DNA of 46,711 bases, from NCBI GenBank assembly GCA_035534895.1, contig DATLRC010000005.1, positions 1 to 46,711 on the forward strand, in the 5' to 3' direction. The position numbers and the translations under genes were made by a program. Below the pieces are notes generated by a model. That model was not told where the DNA came from. It searched no databases and saw only the letters and a program-made list of their open reading frames with translations. Shown here piece by piece: positions 1-7,666 of the stretch (its first letter is position 1; every line of letters starts with the position of its first letter). This DNA comes from DATLRC01 sp035534895. GTDB lineage: Bacteria; Patescibacteriota; Saccharimonadia; Saccharimonadales; UBA4665.

Positions 1-262
1 CACCTTGATCCAAGCTCTTTAAGTTAGTCGTATCCCATGTAGAACTAGACAAATTTGCATATGTCGGATAGTTCCCATTCTGAGCAAAGTAAGCCTCTAG
101 CTGTGTCTGAACAGCATTCATATCTGTTTGCCGCTTGGCATCCCTAGCCCGGGCTTGGATACCCGTGTAAGTAGTAATAACCATTGCCGCTAAGATACCA
201 ATGACTACGATGACGATCAACAGTTCCACAATGGTGAAACCTCGTTGTTTTAATCTATACAT
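1..262 (-). CDS. type IV pilin-like protein, partial (C-terminus outside window)
   Basis: The gene reads out of the window at its left edge, so only the first 87 residues are seen. The N-terminus has a short basic leader followed by the prepilin signature GFTIVELLIVIVVIGILA, with Gly before the processed Phe and Glu at mature position 5, then about 20 hydrophobic residues. The region after it (QTDMNAVQTQLEAYFAQNGN) is the usual amphipathic helix of type II/IV pilins. A purine-rich GGGTGGG lies just before the ATG and a TATAAT box at 284-289. The product should be cleaved by a prepilin peptidase and assembled into a pilus or pseudopilus; which one cannot be told from this part. Confidence 0.88.
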   Translation of the reverse strand, partial: MYRLKQRGFTIVELLIVIVVIGILAAMVITTYTGIQARARDAKRQTDMNAVQTQLEAYFAQNGNYPTYANLSSSTWDTTNLKSLDQG

Positions 263-398
263 TTTTCCCACCCATTTTTAAATATTATAGCCAGTATTGT
301 AATGACCATAAGGGGTATAGTCAATGATAAGGACAAGGATTAATAATAAAGGCCACTTTTCAGCCCTACCTAATTAACTGACTTATCCCAGTCTTGCC

Positions 399-1994
399 CT
401 AAGACGACAACAAAATCAGTCTATAGCCTTGCGCCTCAGCTGCTTCGTTTGATCCGGTTAAATTACTCGTTAAAGCACTTTTAGCGAATAATTTCTGGAG
501 CAGTTGTTTGGAAGCTGGCTTCTGGTTATCTGATAAATCAATGATCAACGATCCTGGATAGAGCCTACTGGCGTTGGCCATGCTAATAATCTGAAAACCT
601 TTAGATTGTAGTATAACGGCTTCTTTGTGGGCTAATCCTACGACGTCAGAAGCGTTAAGTACGGCAATAGTTGATGCTTCGCGCACTACAGGATCGGCAG
701 ATGTCAGCTGCTGATAGTACTGCTTAATCTGCGAAAAGTTATCAATACCGGCTGCCGGAATTAGGGCATCTTGGCCATCGGGAGCCATATAGTCCTTGAG
801 TAAGGCGTTTGGACCACTACTACTTAAACTCAGAGACTGCAAGTTAGAGATATTAATGCCTTTAGTGATCTGTACGAAACGGAGCACATCCTGAAGGCTA
901 AAATCAGTTTGAATATTGTTGCCCAAGGCATTGAATAATTGGCTGACTCTCAAGGGATTAGCTAATACACCTAAACTTTTAGTTTTTTGGGCTAAGGCAC
1001 TCAACATTTGGCGCTGATGTTGAGTTCGATTAAAGTCGCTTTGCGGAAAGCCGTAAGCCAGATGACCGCAATAGCAAGGATCACCACGGGCTCGTGCCAG
1101 ATTGAGAGCGGTTTGACCATTTAAGGTAACTTGACCGTTCGGTAATTTAAGCGGTCCACCATCGGTTTTGTTGATGTTTGGGTCATAAAGCCCTCTTGGG
1201 TCTGGGCTTTGGATATTAATCGTAATACCACCGACGGCATTTACAGTGTCTTTAAAAGCGGTGTAGTTAATAAGAGCGTAGTAATCGATTGGTATGCCAA
1301 AGTCAGTCTGAATGATTTGTTCAAGTTGCCCCATTCCTCCAGATGGATAACCAGCCTGGCTAAAAGTAGTGTCATTACCAGCCGAGTTAATCTTTTGGTG
1401 GCCTTTGCCAGGGATATCAACCCAGGTATCACGAGGAATACTGAGCAGAAAAGCATTATGGTTTTTGGTGTCAATACTGACCACCATTATAGAATCAATC
1501 AGCTGAGCACCACCATGATTGGGATCGCCAATTGAATCACCGCCCAGTAAGATATTGACTCGACCCTGATTTTCGCCCTTCAGTTTAGTGTTGCTAAACA
1601 GAGCCTGAACATCAGATATGATGTTACCATGAAGTATTTTGTCAATGTTTCTCAAAATATCCGAGCCGTACCAGCTCCCCAAACCAATGCCGACAATTAT
1701 TAAGGCCAGAAAGCCAAGTCCGACTTTCTTTTTCAGTGACCATCTGGTCTTCGTTTTGGGGCTTAACTGACTCTTTTGCTCCAACTTTGAAGCAAAAGGC
1801 GAATAATATTTACGGAAAGGTTGTTGATCAAGTTTTGGCTGACTCATGCTCGGCATAGTCTGTGACTTAGAGCTGAGATTTGGCTGATCATTAGTTCTAT
1901 TAACCATGCGCCGCTGCCGTGGCTGGTTTTGACCAGTATATTTAAGAAAACCATCAATACTGCGATATTTTGGTCGGTCAGATTTTTGATCCAT
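399..1994 (-). CDS. LytR-CpsA-Psr (LCP) family wall-polymer transferase
   Basis: LCP proteins move lipid-linked anionic glycopolymers onto peptidoglycan at the outer membrane face. This 531-residue protein has a long basic, Gln/Ser-rich cytoplasmic N-terminus, one membrane helix at about residues 91-110, an LCP catalytic domain from about 143 (VNILLGGDS, then SIPRDTWVDIPG with the conserved Arg-Asp) and a C-terminal LytR_C domain recognisable by VLNASDVVGLA at about 446. The arrangement matches complete family members. A TATAAT at 2003-2008 lies 8 nt before the ATG and no Shine-Dalgarno is visible, so the mRNA is probably leaderless. It implies a Gram-positive type envelope with attached polymers. 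Confidence 0.92.
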   Translation of the reverse strand: MDQKSDRPKYRSIDGFLKYTGQNQPRQRRMVNRTNDQPNLSSKSQTMPSMSQPKLDQQPFRKYYSPFASKLEQKSQLSPKTKTRWSLKKKVGLGFLALIIVGIGLGSWYGSDILRNIDKILHGNIISDVQALFSNTKLKGENQGRVNILLGGDSIGDPNHGGAQLIDSIMVVSIDTKNHNAFLLSIPRDTWVDIPGKGHQKINSAGNDTTFSQAGYPSGGMGQLEQIIQTDFGIPIDYYALINYTAFKDTVNAVGGITINIQSPDPRGLYDPNINKTDGGPLKLPNGQVTLNGQTALNLARARGDPCYCGHLAYGFPQSDFNRTQHQRQMLSALAQKTKSLGVLANPLRVSQLFNALGNNIQTDFSLQDVLRFVQITKGINISNLQSLSLSSSGPNALLKDYMAPDGQDALIPAAGIDNFSQIKQYYQQLTSADPVVREASTIAVLNASDVVGLAHKEAVILQSKGFQIISMANASRLYPGSLIIDLSDNQKPASKQLLQKLFAKSALTSNLTGSNEAAEAQGYRLILLSS

Positions 1995-2060
1995 GAGCCT
2001 ATATTATATCAGCTAGACGAGGCCTTTTTTCCGAGATAATCCGCAGAGATCAACGATGTT

Positions 2061-3434
2061 TTATGGAAACAACGAGACTATAGCCGCAACTCCGGATATG
2101 GCCATCATGATTGTCACCAGCCAGCCAATAAATGTTGTCAGTGGCTTGTTCTTCCATTCTCCCATAATGTGGTGGTTGCTACTTATTAAAACAATTAGTA
2201 CCAAAACTACTGGTGCCACAATACCATTTGCAACTGCAGAGTAAATCAGAGCTTTAATTGGATCCAAACCAATAAAATTAAGACCTAATCCTATAAGCAT
2301 TGAAAAGATAATTATTCCGTAAAAGGCATATGCTTGTTTAAGCTTACGGTTAAGCCCCTCGCGCAATTGAAGACTCTCTGCAAAAGCGTAAGAACTGGCT
2401 CCAGCCATTACAGGTATAGCCAGTAGACCAGTGCCAACAATTCCAGCAGTAAACAGCAAATAGGTAGCATTACCGGCAAAGGGCCTTAGAGCTTCTGCTG
2501 CTTGTGAGGTAGTCTGAATGTTGGTAATACCGTGAGTGAATAAAAGACCAGCACAAGCTGCGATAATGAAGAACATTACTAGATTGGAAAGAAACATGCC
2601 CGACCAGACATCTACCCGCATATTTTTAATTTCTGTCTTAGATGTGGCTGCTTGTCGTAAACGAATACTTGTGTTGCCACTGGAGATCTGATCTTCAACT
2701 TCTTGTGATGTTTGCCAAAAAAACAGATAAGGCGAGATAGTTGTTCCGAGTATTGCGCAGATCAGCAGCAATTGGTTTTTATTAAAGGTTATGCTCGGTA
2801 GAACAGCGTGTTTTAAAACAGAGCTCCAATTAAGGTGTGCTAATACAGCCGAAGCTATGTAGGCCAGCAAAACCATGGCTAGCCATTTCAAATATTTAGC
2901 GTAACGGACATAAGGCGTGAATATTTGCAAAACTAAACTGAGTAGACTAAAGCCTATGACAACTAGTGGAAAGTTGAGACTTGGTCTCAACAACTGTGCT
3001 CCTTTGGCCATTGCTCCAAGATCTGCTCCAATATTGAATGTGTTAGCTGCAAAGAGAAGTAGGGTGCAGAAAAAAAGAATCCGTTTGGAAAAATGAACTC
3101 GAATAGCTCCAGCTAGTCCACGCCCAGTCACCAAACCAATCCGGGCACACATTTCCTGTACGATGGCCATTAATGGAAAAGTGAATGCTGCCAGCCACAA
3201 TAACTGGAAACCGTACTGGGCTCCTGTCTGAGAGTATGTAGCTATACCTGATGGATCGTCATCTGACGCTCCGGTAGTTAAGCCGGGTCCGAGCAGTCGC
3301 CAGTAATCACCACTACGTTTTATAACCTTGGACGTTGGTAAATTATGCCCCAGCTGTTCGCTAAGGGAGATACCCTTATCTAGAAGTTCTGCAGGAGCTT
3401 CAACGGTTTTAGTAAGTAGATTTTTATATATCAT
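2061..3434 (-). CDS. NRAMP-family divalent metal transporter, divergent metal site
   Basis: A 457-residue polytopic membrane protein with about 11 predicted helices and the NRAMP core. Helix 1 carries SDDDPSGIATYSQTGAQYG where classical MntH/NRAMP proteins have DPGN, and the helix 6 region reads TTISPYLFFWQ where classical members have the Met-Pro-His metal-binding motif. The fold assignment is firm, but the usual Asn and Met manganese/iron ligands are not evident. The substrate may therefore differ; NRAMP-related magnesium carriers are a known precedent for such changes. The gene stands alone on the minus strand. No clear Shine-Dalgarno precedes the ATG; a TAAAAT lies immediately upstream. 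Confidence 0.87.
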   Translation of the reverse strand: MIYKNLLTKTVEAPAELLDKGISLSEQLGHNLPTSKVIKRSGDYWRLLGPGLTTGASDDDPSGIATYSQTGAQYGFQLLWLAAFTFPLMAIVQEMCARIGLVTGRGLAGAIRVHFSKRILFFCTLLLFAANTFNIGADLGAMAKGAQLLRPSLNFPLVVIGFSLLSLVLQIFTPYVRYAKYLKWLAMVLLAYIASAVLAHLNWSSVLKHAVLPSITFNKNQLLLICAILGTTISPYLFFWQTSQEVEDQISSGNTSIRLRQAATSKTEIKNMRVDVWSGMFLSNLVMFFIIAACAGLLFTHGITNIQTTSQAAEALRPFAGNATYLLFTAGIVGTGLLAIPVMAGASSYAFAESLQLREGLNRKLKQAYAFYGIIIFSMLIGLGLNFIGLDPIKALIYSAVANGIVAPVVLVLIVLISSNHHIMGEWKNKPLTTFIGWLVTIMMAISGVAAIVSLFP

Positions 3435-3488
3435 TTATTTTAGGCTGAAGAAAATTTGTAACCCCTAAGACTTCGGCTACGATCTTAT

Positions 3489-3699
3489 GAACAAATAATA
3501 GCTGTAGTTAAAGAAATAAGCAACGCTTCCAAAACGTCAAATTCCCAGCCTTATTTCGCTTGAAGAGGAAATTGGAATCAAATACCAAACTTTTAAAAGA
3601 ATCTGTGGTGCCCTTGAAGCAGTTTCTTTCGAACACCTTCTTAGCTGGCTGGATCAGATTATGAGGGCTTTTGCAGTGAAGGATAAAGACATAGCTTAA
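3489..3699 (+). pseudogene. frameshifted remnant of an unidentified gene
   Basis: Two short open stretches in different plus frames join into one protein-like segment. The first reads EQIIAVVKEISNASK from 3489; the second reads LEEEIGIKYQTFKR and continues to a TAA at 3697-3699, with a WLDQIMRAF segment near the end. No start codon or ribosome binding site was found and a stop separates the halves, so it is probably the decayed C-terminus of a gene. The family was not recognised. It ends exactly where the minus-strand coiled-coil gene ends. Confidence 0.35.
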
Positions 3700-3938
3700 G
3701 CTGCTTCGAGTTGCGTGATGCGACGCTCGTGGTCTTTTTGCTGTTTGCTCACGTCGGTGATGGCAACTTTGATGATTTTCATGTCTTCTTTTAGTTCAGT
3801 TACGGTTTCTTCAATGTAGGGGATTTTGGCTACATGATTTTGCATATCACCAACTGCCTCAAGAACCGCCTTGTTTTGGCCACGGATTTCTTCGAGAAGT
3901 ACCCCGATGTAGTTTGCGTCGTTGTCGCTCATGTACAT
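3696..3938 (-). CDS. small coiled-coil hypothetical protein
   Basis: An 80-residue protein without membrane segments. From about residue 12 to the end it is a heptad-like, charged helix (EEIRGQNKAVLEAVGDMQNH, then VTELKEDMKIIKVAITDV), so it probably forms a coiled coil and oligomerises. A strong GGAGGAG lies before two possible starts, MYM at 3938 and the second Met at 3932. Nothing in it points to an enzyme. It lies between a gene remnant and tRNA-Arg. Similar short coiled-coil proteins are common in this bacterial group, but no role is known to me. Confidence 0.7.
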   Translation of the reverse strand: MYMSDNDANYIGVLLEEIRGQNKAVLEAVGDMQNHVAKIPYIEETVTELKEDMKIIKVAITDVSKQQKDHERRITQLEAA

Positions 3939-3983
3939 AATTATATCACTCCTCCCGTCGCTAATCTAATCCGACTAGTGCAC

Positions 3984-4006
3984 TCGCTTGAGAGGACTTG
4001 AACACT
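3984..4006 (-). repeat. tRNA T-arm-like fragment, left copy
   Basis: On the minus strand this reads GTGTTCAAGTCCTCTCAAGC, resembling a tRNA T-arm and 3' acceptor, but no cloverleaf can be built. A similar fragment (GTGTTCGAATCCTTTCAGCC) lies near 5430. In both, the 3' side continues within about 20 nt into GATTAGATT. They bracket the tRNA-Arg and VapBC segment and may be old attachment-site scars. Confidence 0.35.
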
Positions 4007-4030
4007 ATTTAACAGAGAGGAGAGAAAAGA

Positions 4031-4063
4031 AAAAGCCATCACTTTTTTCAAATGATGGCTTTT
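4031..4063 (-). terminator. intrinsic terminator of tRNA-Arg(CCG)
   Basis: An 11-bp perfect inverted repeat, AAAAGCCATCA and TGATGGCTTTT, encloses an 11-nt loop. On the minus strand it is followed by a T-rich tract, and it lies about 20 nt downstream of the tRNA-Arg 3' end, so it fits a rho-independent terminator for that tRNA. Confidence 0.75.
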
Positions 4064-4081
4064 CGTACCTGATGTCCAGTT

Positions 4082-4158
4082 TGGTGCGCCTGAAGGGATT
4101 CGAACCCCCGACCTTTGGTACCGGAAACCAACGCTCTATCCAGCTGAGCTACAGACGC
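4082..4158 (-). tRNA. tRNA-Arg, anticodon CCG
   Basis: A complete cloverleaf can be drawn. The acceptor stem is GCGTCTG with CAGGCGC; the D-arm is GCTC...GAGC; the anticodon stem is TTGGT/ACCAA with loop TTCCGGT, giving anticodon CCG for CGG codons; the T-loop is TTCGAAT. The 3' ACCA is encoded in the gene. A hairpin terminator follows. It is the first of two tRNA-Arg genes in the window. Confidence 0.95.
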
Positions 4159-4212
4159 AGACTTTCTCTAATTGTACATTGTTCCTCAAAGGGCTAAGTA
4201 ATAACTTGTGTC

Positions 4213-4246
4213 AGAAAAAGAAAAGAACCCGTTGCCGGGCTCTTCT
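4213..4246 (-). terminator. strong intrinsic terminator, minus strand
   Basis: A GC-rich hairpin (AAGAACCCG, TTGC loop, CGGGCTCTT on the plus strand) is followed on the minus strand by TTTTCTTTTTC. An outer TGTCAG/CTGACA pair extends it. It must end a minus-strand transcript coming from the 4.25-5.3 kb region, either the VapC mRNA with a 440-nt 3' UTR or a separate RNA. Confidence 0.75.
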
Positions 4247-4379
4247 CTGACAGAAACCATTGCTGATAACTGTCTATCATCTTTCGATGACAACCACCTC
4301 ACGATGGTATTAAGTAGTGTATGCCTACATTTTCTAATTTGCAAGTACTTTATTTGGGATGTGTATAAGTTGTGGACAG

Positions 4380-4640
4380 AGTCATAAAATTTCAAAAACA
4401 AGCTCGATTCAATAATTGGTACACCTTCCAGTTTCCGCTTGGAACCGCCTCAAGGCTGAACTGCTGCGGTGGCATGAGACTTTTGAGGTATCACCTCTGC
4501 CAAGTCTGGCACAGTAACTACCGTGCTAGATTAGAACTATACACCCCGTACATGCTCTGTTTAGCGGTAAATTCGAAGACTTTACTAGCTAAATTCTGTC
4601 TCTACCGCCAAGTAGGTTTGGGCTTACTCCGGTTGAGCTT
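4380..4640 (-). ncRNA. candidate structured non-coding RNA, unidentified
   Basis: This stretch has no convincing reading frame but holds a series of hairpins, read here on the plus strand. One is TTTAGC...GCTAAA with inner TAAA/TTTA around 4560-4595. Another is GCAC...GTGC at about 4508-4527. A third is AGACTT...AAGTCT enclosing GAGGT/ACCTC at about 4474-4505, and a CCGC/GCGG element follows near 4444-4470. A strong minus-strand terminator lies 130 nt further on. I looked for tmRNA, RNase P, SRP and 6S signatures and found none that hold. It could be an unrecognised RNA or only the long 3' UTR of vapC. Confidence 0.3.
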
Positions 4641-4678
4641 GTAGTGCTTCGAACGTTATCAGTTTGACTTTCAAAACC

Positions 4679-5059
4679 TTATCCAACAACTATTACGGGC
4701 AATTTAGTATGACTGTGTTCCTTAAAATGTTTATCAATAGTAATTATTTCTTCGCAATCGTTAGTTTCGGCGCAGGCTGCCTGTAAACAATCTTCAAAGT
4801 CTTTCTTATCATATCGTATGTTTGCGAGACTAATTGTCGGTTCCGTAATAGGTAATATAGTCAGTACTGAAAGCATATCAACTATATTCTCAGGGGATAG
4901 TTTATAACGCTCTGCCATGTACCAGATAATGTGGAGTGTTAAGACGCTAATCGTATACTCTTTAGATGGATTGCTTAGAAGTTGCTCGCATTTATCTGAT
5001 AGCTTGCGGGCAAACAAAATCTCAAGCAGTATGTTTGCATCAATTAGTGAACGTGTCAT
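4679..5059 (-). CDS. VapC-type PIN-domain toxin
   Basis: PIN-domain toxins are Mg-dependent RNases that cut tRNA or other RNA when their antitoxin is lost. This 126-residue protein has the PIN acidic cluster: Asp7 in the first strand (LIDANILLE), Asp87/Asp90 in the central helix (KKDFEDCLQAA) and Asp109 (TIDKHF). The length is typical. Its ATG overlaps the antitoxin stop as TAATG, so the pair is translationally coupled. The RNA target cannot be predicted. The pair lies between two tRNA-Arg genes and tRNA-like fragments, a usual landing place for such modules. Confidence 0.88.
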   Translation of the reverse strand: MTRSLIDANILLEILFARKLSDKCEQLLSNPSKEYTISVLTLHIIWYMAERYKLSPENIVDMLSVLTILPITEPTISLANIRYDKKDFEDCLQAACAETNDCEEIITIDKHFKEHSHTKLPVIVVG

Positions 5060-5328
5060 TACTTATATTGCTCATTTAAGGCTTGGTGGTAGAGCTCCTT
5101 AGTATCAAGCAGCTCATTTACCTTGCTTTTATTGCTCTTAAAAAACTTGTTATTGCGGATAAGCATGGCTGCCACACTAGAGCCATTAGTTTTTTGTAAA
5201 TCGTGAGCGGGTTTTAACACGCCAATTACTTCAGAATGGCGTATGATGATTATTTCCTCGCCTTGCTGTAGTCTGTCAAGATATTCACTGAGATTTTCTC
5301 TTAACTTTTTAGCAGTAGCAGTTGTCAT
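5059..5328 (-). CDS. Phd/YefM-type antitoxin
   Basis: An 89-residue protein with the Phd/YefM N-terminal DNA-binding fold: TATAKKLRENLSEYLDRLQQ, then an EEIIIIRHSEVIGVLKP strand pair, followed by a flexible C-terminus that would wrap the toxin. It precedes and overlaps the PIN toxin by one base. An AGGGGG ribosome site precedes the ATG. The promoter lies inside a 40-bp palindrome, so the antitoxin, alone or with toxin, should repress its own operon. Confidence 0.85.
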   Translation of the reverse strand: MTTATAKKLRENLSEYLDRLQQGEEIIIIRHSEVIGVLKPAHDLQKTNGSSVAAMLIRNNKFFKSNKSKVNELLDTKELYHQALNEQYK

Positions 5329-5341
5329 AATGAATGCCCCC

Positions 5342-5386
5342 TTTAGTTACTCTTAAAGTGTACACTAAAAGAGTAACTAAAGTCAA
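5342..5386 (-). promoter_or_regulatory. TA promoter embedded in a 40-bp palindromic operator
   Basis: Positions 5342-5354 (TTTAGTTACTCTT) and 5369-5381 (AAGAGTAACTAAA) are perfect inverted repeats, and AGTGTACACT at 5357-5366 is palindromic about the same centre, 5361.5. Only two base pairs break the symmetry. On the minus strand TTGACT (5381-5386) and TACACT (5357-5362) are 18 nt apart and make the promoter. Two or more antitoxin dimers could bind side by side and block RNA polymerase. Confidence 0.85.
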
Positions 5387-5428
5387 TAGCAAGAGTATAA
5401 GGTAGCCGGATCTAAACTAAATCTAATC

Positions 5429-5451
5429 GGGCTGAAAGGATTCGAACACGA
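5429..5451 (-). repeat. tRNA T-arm-like fragment, right copy
   Basis: The minus strand reads GTGTTCGAATCCTTTCAGCC with GATTAGATT just after it. It is T-arm-like and similar to the fragment near 3990. No tRNA can be folded around it. It lies just upstream of the VapBC promoter. Confidence 0.35.
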
Positions 5452-5577
5452 AATTACAGATGCATCCTAGCTTATTGGGTTAAAACCAAAAATGTCCAGA
5501 GTTTCTATATATCTGTTAGTCCTAGCTGGTACAGCACAGTTAACGAGGTTAGAACCAAACTGTTGTATGCTTAGGTT

Positions 5578-5799
5578 ATGAAAGTTCTGATATATATCAT
5601 TTTCGCAATGGTTGTTTATGACTTTTCAATCCACCTAATATTTTTATTCGGCAAAGAAGGCTTCTTTATTAAGCAGCATTTAAATTACTGGCCTGAGTGG
5701 GAAGACAAAAATATTTCCAAAAAGAGATATCAACAATTTTGGACTGCATTTTGGGGCATTGCAGTAATTCTATTGCTTATTTATATCATTGATAAATAA
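5578..5799 (+). CDS. small two-helix membrane protein
   Basis: A 73-residue protein with a hydrophobic segment at about 2-23 (VLIYIIFAMVVYDFSIHLIF), a charged central loop with aromatic residues (YWPEWEDKNISKKRYQQFW) and a second helix at about 55-70. It is a plausible small membrane protein of the type often called hypothetical. The ribosome site is weak (TTAGG). It ends 10 nt before the convergent tRNA-Arg. No function is assigned. Confidence 0.65.
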   Translation: MKVLIYIIFAMVVYDFSIHLIFLFGKEGFFIKQHLNYWPEWEDKNISKKRYQQFWTAFWGIAVILLLIYIIDK

Positions 5800-5808
5800 T
5801 GCTTATGC

Positions 5809-5885
5809 TGGTACCCCCTGCAGGATTCGAACCTACGACCTTCTGTTCCGAAGACAGACGCTCTAATCCGCTGAGCTAAGGGGGC
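5809..5885 (-). tRNA. tRNA-Arg, anticodon TCG
   Basis: A full cloverleaf: acceptor GCCCCCT with AGGGGGT (one G-U pair), D-arm GCTC...GAGC, anticodon stem TCTGT/ACAGA with loop CTTCGGA giving anticodon UCG, and T-arm with TTCGAAT. The 3' ACCA is encoded. It reads CGA and probably other CGN codons. No strong terminator follows. Confidence 0.95.
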
Positions 5886-5945
5886 TACATCATTAAAACG
5901 TATATAAGTGTATCATTTTTCTAAGGTGTAGAATAAGGGACGAAG

Positions 5946-7196
5946 ATGAAAATTAGTAATTTCAGCCAAGCTCGGGCAACATTGCATCAATTTCATAGCA
6001 CTGCTGGCACCACATACACTCTGGATCGAATGTTGTCCCTGATGGAATATTTGAACAATCCGCAGAACAATCTTAGAGTAATACATATTGCAGGTACCTC
6101 TGGCAAGACCTCAACAGCCTACTACGTATCAGCACTATTGGAAAGTACTGGATCAAAAGTTGGGTTGACTGTTTCGCCGCATGTTGATGAGGTTAATGAG
6201 CGGCTTCAAATCAACCATCGTCCTTTAAGTGAAGTTGCTTTTTGTAAAGCTCTAAGCCAATTTTTGCAAATAGTTGGCCAAAGCAAAATTCATCCTTCAT
6301 ATTTTGAATTAATGATCGCCTTTGCATTTTGGCAATTTGCTAGCCAAGGAGTAGATTATGCTGTTATTGAAGTAGGCTTAGGTGGTTTGCTAGACGGAAC
6401 AAATATCGTTAACCGAACCGATAAAGTATGTCTAATTACCGATATCGGTCTTGACCATACGGAAGTACTGGGCAATACGCTTAAGCAGATAACAACCCAA
6501 AAAGCAGGTATCATTTACCCGGCCAATCATGTATTCATGAACCAACAAACCAAAACAGTCCTATCAGTCATAAAACAAATTTGTGCTGCCAAGGAAGCAA
6601 AGCTACAAATTGTTGGTCCATCTCAACGGATTGCCATAACTGGTTTGCCATTATTCCAACAACGTAATCTCAGTCTTGCTAAAAAGGCGGTAGACTATGT
6701 TCTGAATCGTGACGGTAGGCCATCGCTAACAAATGAACAGATCCAATCAGCTGCTGAAGTATATATTCCGGCCAGGATGGAACGTATTCGCCTAGGTAAG
6801 CAAACATTGATAATTGATGGGGCACATAATTCTCAAAAATTAAGTGTTTTAGCTAAAAGTATTGACGATCTCTATCCTGATCAGCCAATAGCGGCTTTGG
6901 TTGCCTTTGTTGAAGGCTCTGCTTCTCGATGGCAATCAGCTATGACAGAACTTTTAAAGATCAGTCAAAGGATTATTGTGACCGCTTTTCAGGCAGAACA
7001 AGATATGCCCAAAAAGTCGGTTGACCCTTTCCAAGTACAAGCTTTTTGTCAAAGCATCGGGTTTAATAACGTAACTGTTGTCAAAGATCCAAGACATGCC
7101 CTAGTAACTCTCAAAAGCTGTCCTCAGCCATTGCTACTGATTACTGGCTCATTCTATTTGCTGAATTCAATACGGCCGCTTATTGTTAAGCTATGA
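5946..7196 (+). CDS. folC: folylpolyglutamate synthase / dihydrofolate synthase
   Basis: FolC adds glutamate to folates (and to dihydropteroate where that exists), which keeps them in the cell. The 416-residue protein has the Mur-ligase-like ATP loop AGTSGKTS at about 49-56, the SPHVDEVNERLQI segment, the DHTEVLG central-domain motif and DGAHNSQKL at the start of the C-terminal domain; the length is normal. An AAGGGACGAAG sequence precedes the ATG. The stop overlaps the start of the DHFR gene (ATGA), so the two form an operon. No dihydropteroate genes are here, so the enzyme may mainly polyglutamylate salvaged folate. Confidence 0.92.
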   Translation: MKISNFSQARATLHQFHSTAGTTYTLDRMLSLMEYLNNPQNNLRVIHIAGTSGKTSTAYYVSALLESTGSKVGLTVSPHVDEVNERLQINHRPLSEVAFCKALSQFLQIVGQSKIHPSYFELMIAFAFWQFASQGVDYAVIEVGLGGLLDGTNIVNRTDKVCLITDIGLDHTEVLGNTLKQITTQKAGIIYPANHVFMNQQTKTVLSVIKQICAAKEAKLQIVGPSQRIAITGLPLFQQRNLSLAKKAVDYVLNRDGRPSLTNEQIQSAAEVYIPARMERIRLGKQTLIIDGAHNSQKLSVLAKSIDDLYPDQPIAALVAFVEGSASRWQSAMTELLKISQRIIVTAFQAEQDMPKKSVDPFQVQAFCQSIGFNNVTVVKDPRHALVTLKSCPQPLLLITGSFYLLNSIRPLIVKL

Positions 7197-7666
7197 TTCG
7201 ATTCATTGCCGCAATAGATATCAGGCGTGGTTTGGCTAATGAAAACGGCATACCGTGGCAAGGTAAATTGCCGACAGATGTTGCTTACTTTAGAAATAAA
7301 ACAACTGGCGGTAATCTATTGATGGGCTATGGTTGGTACCAAGAACAAGAGCATCCTCTAGCTAATCGACGCAATATAGTGGCCACAACTAAGGATGAGT
7401 TACTACGGGACGGCTTTGAGAAGGTTAAAGATGCCAGAGAATATTTGAGAAATAGCACTCAGGATGTTTGGGTTGGCGGCGGCGCTCAATTATTTGAGAC
7501 TACCATTGATCTGGCTGACGAGCTTTATTTGACAAAAATTGAGACGGACTTTCATTGCACAAAGTTTTTCCCTCCCTATGAGACAAATTTTAAATTAGTA
7601 TCGTCAAGAGGGCCAATTGCCGAAAATGGCTTACAATTTAGTTTTTGTATCTACCAGCGTTTTTAA
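7193..7666 (+). CDS. folA: dihydrofolate reductase
   Basis: DHFR reduces dihydrofolate to tetrahydrofolate with NADPH. At 157 residues it has the standard size. The substrate pocket GIPWQGKLPTDVAYF contains the catalytic Asp and the Trp of the Met20 loop, and the nucleotide motif VGGGAQLFE lies near residue 95. The start overlaps the folC stop by four bases (ATGA), so translation is coupled. Together with folC here and folD at 17.5 kb it gives a small folate interconversion set. No thymidylate synthase gene is in the window. Confidence 0.93.
   Translation: MIRFIAAIDIRRGLANENGIPWQGKLPTDVAYFRNKTTGGNLLMGYGWYQEQEHPLANRRNIVATTKDELLRDGFEKVKDAREYLRNSTQDVWVGGGAQLFETTIDLADELYLTKIETDFHCTKFFPPYETNFKLVSSRGPIAENGLQFSFCIYQRF

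Noticed and set aside
4372..4644. 90-residue plus-strand ORF
   Set aside because: Composition is not protein-like, no ribosome site, and it runs antisense to the structured stretch.
4390..4680. tmRNA, because the minus strand has a short tag-like frame ending in TAA and later GCATGTA
   Set aside because: No tRNA-like ends, no TTCGA T-loop with CCA and no alanine-rich tag ending; the frame overlaps the 3' end of vapC.
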